A stretch of DNA of 64,000 bases, taken from positions 62,001 through 126,000 of the forward strand of contig NZ_RQER01000011.1 in NCBI RefSeq assembly GCF_004770615.1, written 5' to 3'. Shown piece by piece: positions 48,842 to 56,497 of this stretch. Both the position numbers and the translations under genes were made by a program. The notes below the pieces were generated by a model. That model made no database searches and was not told the DNA's origin. It saw only the letters and a program-made list of their open reading frames with translations. Position 1 is the stretch's first letter, and each line of letters starts with the position of its first letter. Source of the DNA: Leptospira langatensis (GTDB lineage: Bacteria; Spirochaetota; Leptospiria; Leptospirales; Leptospiraceae).

Positions 48842-49822
48842 ATGGAGATCCAAAAAGGATTCGTAGACAGCATAGGGAATACTCCTCTCATCCGTTTGAA
48901 TCACTACTCAGATCTTACCGGTTGCGAGATCTTAGGAAAGGCAGAGTTCCTGAATCCTGGCGGTTCGGTCAAGGATAGGGCTGCCTTATTCATTATACAA
49001 GAAGCGGAGAAGAAAGGGCTCTTGAAACCGGGAGGCACTGTCGTAGAAGGCACTGCCGGAAATACAGGGATCGGTCTCGTTCATATTTGCAATGCAAAGG
49101 GTTACAAATGTCTGATCGTGATCCCGGACACCCAATCCAAGGAGAAGATCGATCTGTTGCGGACTTTGGGTGCTGAGGTCAGAACTGTTCCTGCGGTTCC
49201 ATACAAGGATCCAGGCAATTATGTGAAGGTATCCGCAAGGATCGCCGAAGAGATCCCGAATGCGATCTGGGCGAATCAATTCGATAATGTCGCGAATAGG
49301 CTCGCTCATTTTCAAACCACCGGTCCTGAGATCTGGGAGCAGACAGGCGGAAAAGTAGATGCATGGTTGGCTTCCTTGGGAACGGGAGGAACCTTTACCG
49401 GGACAGCAATGTTCTTAAAGACAAAGGATCCGAAGATCAAAACGATCGTTGCAGAACCTTTTGGATCAGCAATTTATAATTTTGTAAAGAAGGGAGAGCT
49501 TTCTGCGGAAGGAAATTCTTTCACGGAAGGAATAGGGAATGGTAGGATCACTGAGAATATGAAGGACGCACCCTTTGACGATGCGATCCGGATCTCCGAC
49601 CAGGAATGTTTGGAGACCATCTATACACTTTTGAGAAAGGATGGGCTATTCGTAGGCGGATCCACAGGGATTAACGTAGCCGCGGCGGTGAGACTTGCTA
49701 AGGAACTTGGGCCAGGCCGCACACTTGTGACTGTTCTTTGTGATAGCGGTGCCAGATACCAGTCCAGGCTGTATGACAAGGACTGGTTGGCTACTAAAGG
49801 ATATTCGATTCCGGAAATCTAA
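48842..49822 (+). CDS. cysK: Cysteine synthase A (O-acetylserine sulfhydrylase)
   Basis: A 326-residue PLP enzyme making cysteine from O-acetylserine and sulfide. The PLP Lys is K44 in LNPGGSVKDRAAL. The substrate loop reads EGTAGNTGIGL (TAGNTG rather than the more common TSGNTG), and the phosphate cup is SLGTGGTFTG. The C-terminal GGSTGINVAAAVRL binds the PLP ring N. Length fits CysK; a cystathionine-beta-synthase-type reaction cannot be excluded from motifs. It ends overlapping a convergent gene by 4 bases. Confidence 0.92.
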   Translation: MEIQKGFVDSIGNTPLIRLNHYSDLTGCEILGKAEFLNPGGSVKDRAALFIIQEAEKKGLLKPGGTVVEGTAGNTGIGLVHICNAKGYKCLIVIPDTQSKEKIDLLRTLGAEVRTVPAVPYKDPGNYVKVSARIAEEIPNAIWANQFDNVANRLAHFQTTGPEIWEQTGGKVDAWLASLGTGGTFTGTAMFLKTKDPKIKTIVAEPFGSAIYNFVKKGELSAEGNSFTEGIGNGRITENMKDAPFDDAIRISDQECLETIYTLLRKDGLFVGGSTGINVAAAVRLAKELGPGRTLVTVLCDSGARYQSRLYDKDWLATKGYSIPEI

Positions 49823-50814
49823 AAGGCGCTTACATAGCGAACTTCGCTTCTGTATTCGCGTAAGACGCTTCCGCCTCCTGCCGCCAAAGGAGTGAGATTG
49901 CTTTTGAAATTGAAGCCTTCTTGGACGGATTCTCCTGTAGGAGTTTGGATGATATTGTGAGTGGCCCATTGCTTTCCTAAAAAATAACTTTGGGCTAACT
50001 GGGCAAAATACAATCCTACCGCAAGTCCAAGACCGGTATGGCTATAGGTCTCGTATTGGTGTTGGTTATGCTTGTCTTTATTGTATTCGGAGAATGCGTC
50101 CGATTGGAGCTTTGTGATATAAAGAGAAGAGTTCGGGATACCGGCCGCCTGGATCTGCGCGTAGGTAACAGGATCTTCGAAAAGGATGCGGCTCATCCTA
50201 TTCTCCGCTTTGTTCTTTTGGACTGTGGCGGCTTGGCTTCCTCCGATCGCTACGATGATAGAAAGCCCGATCACTACTTGGTAGGCTCTGGCATACGTAT
50301 CTTTCTTCATGAGAGAAAGTCCCCAGCCAGGTAGGATCGCCGATTTCCAAACGGGCTCCCAAGGATTACGGTTCTTAGAGATATATTCTTCCCAACTGCT
50401 GTCCTGCTCGTCTATATACTTCTCGATCAAGGCCAATCTCTTTTGAACAGTCTTATAGCTGTTCTCCTTGATCATCTGTTCGAGCATTAAGGTATCTAGC
50501 TGCTCTTCTTTCTCGGTCTTCTTTCCTTCCTTGTTCAGCTTTTTCTTTTCGGCCTCGAAGATCTTTCCGAGTTCGGCCTCGTCCTTGATATCCTTGAAGA
50601 TGATCTTCAGGATCTGAGTTTTAGGAATGGTTTGCCTTTTCGTATCTTTTAATATGGTGACTGCGTCCGTAGATTGATCGATGACCGTTCCGTAGGTTTT
50701 TTCTCCGTTCTTAAGCAGAACTGTTTCCGAAAAGATCTGTCCGGATGAAAGAACAAGGAGTGTTGCACTGAGGATAGCGGTCCTGAAACTGAGAATGGAA
50801 CTGCGAAGATTCAT
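49819..50814 (-). CDS. Exported/membrane protein with ILPGWG motif
   Basis: 331 residues with a signal peptide (about 1-29). The first part (ETVLLKNGEKTYGTVIDQSTDAVTILKDTKRQTIPKTQILKI) is a small Sm-like beta unit of the kind seen at the start of many Leptospira envelope proteins. A charged helical linker follows, then SAILPGWGLSLMKKDTYARAYQ and hydrophobic segments, in the manner of DUF5683-type membrane proteins. The I-L-P-G-W-G turn also occurs in the TonB-like protein at 14-15.8 kb. Function unknown. Confidence 0.65.
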   Translation of the reverse strand: MNLRSSILSFRTAILSATLLVLSSGQIFSETVLLKNGEKTYGTVIDQSTDAVTILKDTKRQTIPKTQILKIIFKDIKDEAELGKIFEAEKKKLNKEGKKTEKEEQLDTLMLEQMIKENSYKTVQKRLALIEKYIDEQDSSWEEYISKNRNPWEPVWKSAILPGWGLSLMKKDTYARAYQVVIGLSIIVAIGGSQAATVQKNKAENRMSRILFEDPVTYAQIQAAGIPNSSLYITKLQSDAFSEYNKDKHNQHQYETYSHTGLGLAVGLYFAQLAQSYFLGKQWATHNIIQTPTGESVQEGFNFKSNLTPLAAGGGSVLREYRSEVRYVSAF

Positions 50815-50966
50815 TATTTATTTCCTGTTTGTGTATAATATTAGCTTTCGTTTTTCTTTTTCACCCCCCGAAGCAGGGAGAGTCAACGTAAAAATAAGAA
50901 TGGATTTTTGGAATTCGTGGATTTTTCCCTTGCCTAGGCAAGCGAGAGAGAAATAAATTCATTCGT

Positions 50967-51248
50967 ATGAGACGAGCCTCGGCATTCTATCCGATCTTAC
51001 TCTGTTGCTTGCTCCCGATCTGGCTTTTTGCGCAAGGGGCCTCTCCTAAAAAACAAGCTGGGCCGAGTCCTTCCGAGAATCCTAAACCAAAGGAATCGAA
51101 AAGCCAAAAGCAAGGTTGTTGTAGGATCAAATACGAGGGTGGAGGGATCGATTATTTTCCCGCCACCGAAGAAGAGTGCGTGGCCAAGCCCGGCTTTCAA
51201 AGTTTTCAACAGGATTCCGCTCTTTGCTTTCAATCTCTTTGGGATTGA
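50967..51248 (+). CDS. Small secreted Cys-containing protein (93 aa)
   Basis: A signal peptide (about 1-22, ending FAQG) is followed by a Pro/Lys/Ser-rich linker (24-48) and a short domain with four Cys (GCCRIKYEGG... EECVAKP... LCFQSLWD), probably disulfide-bonded. I do not know the family. The leader peptide and the conserved-looking Cys domain argue that it is real. The gap before the convergent OMP gene is about 140 bases and shows no clear terminator. Confidence 0.55.
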   Translation: MRRASAFYPILLCCLLPIWLFAQGASPKKQAGPSPSENPKPKESKSQKQGCCRIKYEGGGIDYFPATEEECVAKPGFQSFQQDSALCFQSLWD

Positions 51249-51387
51249 TCCTCTCTCCGTTTGTTCGGTAGTTTCCGACATCTTAATATAAGTTTTCTTA
51301 AATATTCTATATAAGCTCTTTGCGATCTAAGTGTTTTCCATAATAGATCGCCTTTTTGTCCGTAGATCTACGGATTGGATCAGGACT

Positions 51388-52392
51388 TCATGGATCCTTT
51401 TTCTCTTCTTCCGGAACGGAAGAAGTTCTAAAATCCGGAAGTTCAAAAGAAACGGAAGCGGTGATCGCGTAATCGTAGAGTCGTATCTCAGGATCTCGCA
51501 TTAAAGGGAGTCTCCCTACTAGGGTCCCATAGACTCCTTTTGTGATCCCCAAATTGAAGCCTAGGCTTGCTTCTTGGAAGGATTTCGGAAATGCCTTTTT
51601 ACCGTTTGGAGTTTCCTCTAATAAGCTTCCTCCTCCTATCACATTTACATACGGAGTTCTATACAAATAACCAGCTAGAAGACTAAAGTCCTTATTTACA
51701 AAATATGTAATATAGGCGAACCATTGGGTTACCTTTTGAGTGTTCGGATTCGTTTCCGTTTGGGTTCCCGGAGGACTTTGGGCCCAATAAGGAAGTCCCG
51801 ATTGAGGATCCAAGGCAGCATGATCCTTGGACAAAGGAAAGATCCCGGAAGCACGTACCAAGAATAGCCATTGCTTCCAAGTGGTTCCGAGGGTAAGGTT
51901 TGCTATTCCCGAATAGTAATCTCCCCCTGCAAATCGATCGGTATCCGCTCCCGAAGGGAACCCGAGTCTTCCCTCTAAAAGAAAGAAAAAGGGCCAACCC
52001 GTATCTATCAGAGGATTCCATTTCGCGCCCAAGTATGCCTTTCCATATCGCCCCGCATCGGGTCTATCTTTCTGCTCGTAATAAGTCCAAGGTACACTGA
52101 AGTTCATTGCGAACTTTCCTTCCGCAAAATTCAGTTCCGCAAAGGCAGTAGTCGTATACAGATTGGAATTGTCTATGGTTCCCTTTTGGAAGTCCTCTGT
52201 GATCGTTACATAGTCAGACGGCTTCTTCTTGCCTGCAAAGGGATCGATAAATCTTGTGGAGGAAGTGATATTCTGTCCTTCTCCTGCATGGTGAGAGAGG
52301 AGGGGAGAAGATCCCCAAAGAATAAATAAGGCAACAAAGAACGGACGAGTAGAAAGAATCCGTTCGGATGAACATTTCGTTTTTAAATGCAT
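51388..52392 (-). CDS. Predicted outer-membrane barrel of the MbnP/MbnH cluster
   Basis: 334 residues with a signal peptide (about 15-35, ending LLS) and a His pair at the mature start (HHAGEG). The body is alternating aromatic beta strands (FAMNFSVPWTYYEQ, AYLGAKWNPLIDTGWPFFFLLEGRLGFPSG, WFAYITYFVNKDFSLLAGYLYRTPYV, LYDYAITASVSFELPDF), typical of an outer-membrane barrel. It overlaps the upstream gene by 10 bases and is last in the copper-type cluster, so a role in moving or sensing metal across the outer membrane is likely, but this is inferred from position only. Confidence 0.7.
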   Translation of the reverse strand: MHLKTKCSSERILSTRPFFVALFILWGSSPLLSHHAGEGQNITSSTRFIDPFAGKKKPSDYVTITEDFQKGTIDNSNLYTTTAFAELNFAEGKFAMNFSVPWTYYEQKDRPDAGRYGKAYLGAKWNPLIDTGWPFFFLLEGRLGFPSGADTDRFAGGDYYSGIANLTLGTTWKQWLFLVRASGIFPLSKDHAALDPQSGLPYWAQSPPGTQTETNPNTQKVTQWFAYITYFVNKDFSLLAGYLYRTPYVNVIGGGSLLEETPNGKKAFPKSFQEASLGFNLGITKGVYGTLVGRLPLMRDPEIRLYDYAITASVSFELPDFRTSSVPEEEKKDP

Positions 52393-53384
52393 GAATAGAA
52401 TACCAAGGTTTGGCCGGGCTCTGCCAGGTTATTTAGAATTTCAGAATATAGGTCCGTATTTTGAGAGTCGCTGATCGTTAGATCGGAGGGCCCCAGTGAA
52501 TACGCGGAGTCCAGGATCGAAAAAGAAGATCCGGATCTGGACTTGAAAAGCCCGTCCACTCTGAACCCAAGCGCCAAAGGGACGGACTGTGTATAAGGAA
52601 TCTTTAAACTACAAGAAGGTTCTATCTGGAAATTCGCTTCCCTTATTTCCAAATGGATGTTCTTTGTCGCCGAATCCAAGGTCCTGGTGATCGTAAGGTC
52701 CAGGAAAATCTTGGAATATTCTCCGTAGATATGGGAGATGCTTCCGTAAGGAACCGGAGGAAAATGGGAAAGGCTCTGTGTTCTTACCGGTCCTGTAAGA
52801 GAGACAAGATCCGAAACGGATATATCTCCCGCAGAAAAACTTCCGCTGATCCCATACTTCTTCGCATAGGATCCTGTTCCTGGACTAGAACTTCCTGAGT
52901 CTCCCGAATGCATGGAATGAAAATCCAAGGAATGGGGAGAAGAAAGCCCAAGTAAAGTATCCGGCGCCTTGAATAGAAAATGTAAGCTTTGTAAGGTCAC
53001 TGTGTTTGCAGTGAGCTGGAGAGAGTAGCTTACGGAATTTCCGGAAATTTGGAATCGACTTAGGTCCGAATCGCCTTGGTCGTCCGAATAGTAGATCCAG
53101 GGGGAAATATTCGTTCTTCTCTCATCTACAAGTCGCAGGAAGGACTGGAATATTTCGGAGCGCTCGTCTGTCGAGTTCCCCAAGCTTCCAAATGCACAGT
53201 TCTGAAAAAGAACTGTGATCAGAATCGATCCGCCAAACACTGAATAAATCGATCTAGAAAATAGGAACAAGATCCCTCGCACAGATGTGGAAAGGATCGA
53301 TTTTGAAACTTGAGAAAAAGTTAATTCCTTAAAACATAATATCTTTTTCCCAATTGTATTCGAAAAATAGAATATATTCTGCAT
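52383..53384 (-). CDS. Exported protein of the MbnP/MbnH cluster, possible lipoprotein
   Basis: 333 residues from an ATG one base after the MbnH stop (TAA-A-ATG). The hydrophobic segment ending VLFQNC lies unusually far in (Cys63), so an internal GTG at 53282, giving MRGILFLFSRSIYSVFGGSI..., may be the true start. The mature part is Ser-rich and beta-like, with a possible metal site FHSMHSGDSG and a later SLSHFPP and SHIYG. I do not recognise a family. Its tight linkage to the copper-protein pair and to the barrel gene suggests that it works with them. Confidence 0.6.
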   Translation of the reverse strand: MQNIFYFSNTIGKKILCFKELTFSQVSKSILSTSVRGILFLFSRSIYSVFGGSILITVLFQNCAFGSLGNSTDERSEIFQSFLRLVDERRTNISPWIYYSDDQGDSDLSRFQISGNSVSYSLQLTANTVTLQSLHFLFKAPDTLLGLSSPHSLDFHSMHSGDSGSSSPGTGSYAKKYGISGSFSAGDISVSDLVSLTGPVRTQSLSHFPPVPYGSISHIYGEYSKIFLDLTITRTLDSATKNIHLEIREANFQIEPSCSLKIPYTQSVPLALGFRVDGLFKSRSGSSFSILDSAYSLGPSDLTISDSQNTDLYSEILNNLAEPGQTLVFYSCI

Positions 53385-53385
53385 T

Positions 53386-54534
53386 TTAAAAAGGGCTCTC
53401 GAATTTAGGGTTTGTTACGAAATCCTCGTCCGTAAGACTTTTCAGGAATTCTACAAGGTCTTGTTTCTCCGATGGCGTTAAGGAGAAGCTTCTCACGAAA
53501 GGGTCCCGATTGGGATTGGAGACCCCGTCCCCGCTTCCTCCGTTCGCGTAATGATCGATTACGGAGATCAGATCGGGGAGAGAGCCGTCATGCATATAAG
53601 GAGCGGTCAGTTCCACATTTCGGAGAGAAGGAGCTCTGAATTTCCCTCTGTCCGACTCGGAGAAGGTAAACTCGTACAATCCACCGTTCGGACTGATGAA
53701 ACTGGAAGAATCCAAACCGTTATTATGAAAGGTGACTTCTTCGAATACTGTCCCTGTGTGCAGGATGGTATCCGTGAAATTAAATCCTCCATGACAGTGA
53801 AAGCATTCTCCTCTTTCTCCGAAGAACAGGTTCTTTCCGCGGATCGCAGATGCGCTGAGAGCAGAAATATCCCCTGCTTGGAAACGATCGTAGGCAGAAT
53901 TTCCGGAGACGAGACTTCTCTGAAAACTAGACAACGCTTTTGTTATATTCAGTAGGGAGAATGGATTGGGATCATTCGGAAAGGCAGCTCGGAATAGGGG
54001 AGGATAGATGGGATCGTTCTCCAATCTGGAAAGAAGGAGGTCTTCCTTATCCTTCATTCCTAATTCCACAGGATTGTCACCGAACATGGGAACCCTTGCT
54101 TGGTCTTCCAAGTTCTTTAAGAGAGGATTTGCCCAGGTCAGTCTGAGATTATAAACAACATTCGAAAGATGCTGCGCGTTTCTCGGATGAGCTTGTCCTG
54201 TCGATCCTGCCGATACTGTCCGACCATCCGTAAATGCTTTATCTTGTTGGTGGCAACTCGCGCAGGCCTGGGTTTGGTTTTCGGACAATTTTGTATCATA
54301 GAATAGAAAACGTCCTAGAGTTACTTTCTCTACGGTCATCGGATTATTCTCCGGGATCTTAGGATCCGGAAATCCGCTCGGAAGATCCCAGATATACGGA
54401 GTTCCTTCCGGGACATTCCCTCCTAATAGCAATAGACCTGTCTGCAGATCTTCTCCTTTGTCCTTGGCAAGGCCAAAGGGTGCGCAGTCTATAATAGAAA
54501 ATAATACTATTGTAATGGATATAATTACTTTCAT
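53386..54534 (-). CDS. MbnH-type dihaem cytochrome c peroxidase-like protein
   Basis: 382 residues, predicted lipoprotein (Cys17 in SIIDC). Two c-type haem motifs are present, CASCH at 91-95 and CFHCH at 244-248, in the context TLGRFLFYD...LSENQTQACASCHQQDKAFTDG and a later APSLRNVELTAPYMHDGSLPDL, as in the MauG/cytochrome c peroxidase superfamily. The adjacent MbnP-type gene places it in the pair where MbnH oxidises a Trp of MbnP to kynurenine, creating a copper site; this is known for the Methylosinus pair and is inferred here. The name metallo-mystery pair was given to this combination before the copper role was shown. Confidence 0.85.
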   Translation of the reverse strand: MKVIISITIVLFSIIDCAPFGLAKDKGEDLQTGLLLLGGNVPEGTPYIWDLPSGFPDPKIPENNPMTVEKVTLGRFLFYDTKLSENQTQACASCHQQDKAFTDGRTVSAGSTGQAHPRNAQHLSNVVYNLRLTWANPLLKNLEDQARVPMFGDNPVELGMKDKEDLLLSRLENDPIYPPLFRAAFPNDPNPFSLLNITKALSSFQRSLVSGNSAYDRFQAGDISALSASAIRGKNLFFGERGECFHCHGGFNFTDTILHTGTVFEEVTFHNNGLDSSSFISPNGGLYEFTFSESDRGKFRAPSLRNVELTAPYMHDGSLPDLISVIDHYANGGSGDGVSNPNRDPFVRSFSLTPSEKQDLVEFLKSLTDEDFVTNPKFESPF

Positions 54535-54576
54535 ATGAATCTGTTTCTCGGCCCAGTTTCCCGAGCCGAGACTCCT

Positions 54577-55530
54577 TTATTTGGAAAGGATACTGAATAC
54601 GGATTGAGAGACGGAACCGACATCACCGGTGGAATAGTCTAATCCGAAATTAGGATAAACAGCGGAGCAATTGCCATCCATGGCTCCCATCGAATGACAG
54701 GACTTACTTCCGCCACCTGCAGCGCTGATATCCCACCCGGCAAACGCCTTCTTCAGATCAAATTGTATCTCTTGCGTGAAAGGATTAAATCCTCCGGAAG
54801 GACTCAACTCTATCTTAGGTCGATTGGAATTTACACAGGTGTATGTCCCAGGAGAAGGTTCCGTGCATCCGCTCGATCCGATATGAAGTACCGCTGAATT
54901 TCCGGGAGAAGTGGAATCGTTGGAATAGAATTCTCCTACGAAGAATCTGTATCCCATGGTCCATCCCCATGCCATTCCGGAGATATTCAATGGGCTTGGA
55001 GATACACTGTAATCTATATGATTCAGGTTTTCCGGCACTCCTAAGGTGAATCGAATTGTTTTGTATTGTTTATTTTCCAGATCGATTTGCACGATCTTGT
55101 TTGTTGCTGTCGTGCCAGTGCAACTTCCGCTAGCATTCTCAAAATCTAATAGAGTGACCCCGGAGTATTGCCAGGTTCCGTTATCCGGAATATTTAAGAC
55201 GATCGTGTTATCGTTCTCATCTACCAGTTCGAATTCGGACACATAGAATCTGAGGTCCTTGAGCCCGATCGGCATGACTCCTGCCACATGCAATGCATGA
55301 ACCGTAGAACTGGAATGGCTATCTCCATGGCCTGTGATTTCCTGACCGCAAACAGCCTCACTGTCACCCACGACTGCATGAAAAGAGATCCCTCTAGGCT
55401 TGGAAGAAGAACCAAGAGCTTGGCTTCCAGCGATAAGAGCAAGGGTTTCGTTCGAACTGGAATTCCCGTCGCAATTCCATAAAAAGGGCGCGAATGAAAG
55501 AGCAAACGCGCATATATATACGTATTTCAT
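54577..55530 (-). CDS. MbnP-type copper-binding lipoprotein
   Basis: 317 residues from the ATG at 55530 (AGGAGA at ideal spacing; an earlier in-frame start is less likely). The signal peptide ends in Cys20. The family landmarks are seen: an early His-rich stretch (HGDSHSSSTVHALHV, about 68-82), DLRFYVSEFELVDENDN, FTLGVPENLNH, and the hallmark MAWGWTMGYRF (186-196) with Trp188/Trp190, one of which should be the kynurenine precursor. Cys 61, 137, 222, 232, 278 and 288 fit the disulfides of the four-Cys family. It is expected to bind copper in the envelope. A gap of 42 bases separates it from mbnH. Confidence 0.87.
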   Translation of the reverse strand: MKYVYICAFALSFAPFLWNCDGNSSSNETLALIAGSQALGSSSKPRGISFHAVVGDSEAVCGQEITGHGDSHSSSTVHALHVAGVMPIGLKDLRFYVSEFELVDENDNTIVLNIPDNGTWQYSGVTLLDFENASGSCTGTTATNKIVQIDLENKQYKTIRFTLGVPENLNHIDYSVSPSPLNISGMAWGWTMGYRFFVGEFYSNDSTSPGNSAVLHIGSSGCTEPSPGTYTCVNSNRPKIELSPSGGFNPFTQEIQFDLKKAFAGWDISAAGGGSKSCHSMGAMDGNCSAVYPNFGLDYSTGDVGSVSQSVFSILSK

Positions 55531-55668
55531 AATATTCTCCTGATCGTGGGAGAAGGCATACGCTTCCGCCACGCAATAGTTAAATGTTAGGCGATTCTAT
55601 GAATTGAGTAGGGTGTAACAGGTCCTTCCCATCCAAAGAGAACCGCTGTTGTTTTTATTTATGATAGG

Positions 55669-56121
55669 TTAGGAGAATCGAGGGGGCTTTTCTAGATCGG
55701 AGGAAAGTTCTATTCCCAGATCGCTTTGGGTCCAAGAAAGAAGATCCGAATGCAGAGCGATCGGAACAGGTGAATTTCCTCTTTCATAAGAAGAGTAGAA
55801 CTGAGCACAGATGGTCCCAGTAAAGAGAGCGAATGTATCCTTTGCTTTTTTACAGGCACATTTATGGGTCTCACCTGACTTGGCAGAGTGACAGTCGGGC
55901 ATTGATTTGGAATGATGATCGTGGTCTTCAGGACCTTCTGCGGAGGCGAGTTTGGTCTTGAATTTGGAATCTTCTTCGCTTGCGTGCTTTTCGGTTCTGC
56001 TTCCGTGGTTACATTCGCAGAGTTTGATCTCTCCTGCGAGTAGGCCGGAGAACCATCCGCTCCCGAAGACTAGACTTTGAAATAAAAGGCAATTTGTAAG
56101 GACTAAGCAGATTCCCTTCAT
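55669..56121 (-). CDS. Cys/His-rich exported protein, probable metal binder
   Basis: 150 residues. A hydrophobic leader (about 1-30) is followed by a metal-ligand-rich segment: C35-x-C37-x-H39, H46, the His cluster 67-70 (DHDHH), CH at 77-78, and H86-x-C88-x-C90. A less unusual C-terminal part follows (FALFTGTICAQFYSSYERG...). It lies upstream of the MbnP-type gene on the same strand and overlaps the STAS-like gene. It is a candidate copper-relay or sensing component. Lipidation is not clear. I know no family name. Confidence 0.65.
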   Translation of the reverse strand: MKGICLVLTNCLLFQSLVFGSGWFSGLLAGEIKLCECNHGSRTEKHASEEDSKFKTKLASAEGPEDHDHHSKSMPDCHSAKSGETHKCACKKAKDTFALFTGTICAQFYSSYERGNSPVPIALHSDLLSWTQSDLGIELSSDLEKPPRFS

Positions 56122-56429
56122 TGTAAGGAGATCTTTAGCCTATTGAGGACAGTTTTTAGGCCCTCGCTTGTTTTGATCTCTACAGGGATCGATTTGGATT
56201 TCAATTCTGCAAGTAGTTTGAGGATCCGGTTCAGGATGAGAGAAGGGATGGCTACGACACTTTCCAGATCCAATTCTACCAGGTTCGGTTGGATCTCCTG
56301 GATCTTTTGGAGGATCAAACCGATCTCTTCTGTTTCGACCGCGCACACGTTCCTTACAAAAACCACTCTAAAGCGCTTTTTGTCCGCATATACATGGGTC
56401 TCACTGAATTGGATCGCGGTGGAATTCAT
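56118..56429 (-). CDS. STAS-like domain protein (anti-sigma factor antagonist type)
   Basis: 103 residues forming one small alpha/beta domain: VVFVRNVCAVETEEIGLILQKI, then LVELDLESVVAIPSLILNRILKLLAELKSKSIPVEI and the last helix LKTVLNRLKISL. This is the STAS layout, with the conserved D-x-S replaced by V-A-I-P-S (Ser present, Asp shifted). It overlaps the Cys/His-rich protein gene by 4 bases, and a divergent regulatory role is possible. Partner switching with an RsbW-like kinase could be imagined, but the only such kinase in view is 7.4 kb away. Confidence 0.6.
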   Translation of the reverse strand: MNSTAIQFSETHVYADKKRFRVVFVRNVCAVETEEIGLILQKIQEIQPNLVELDLESVVAIPSLILNRILKLLAELKSKSIPVEIKTSEGLKTVLNRLKISLQ

Positions 56430-56497
56430 GGCCTCTTGTCAGATTCTGCATTTCGAATTTCCAAGGGAAACAAAAAAAGGATCCCTGATTTGGATTT

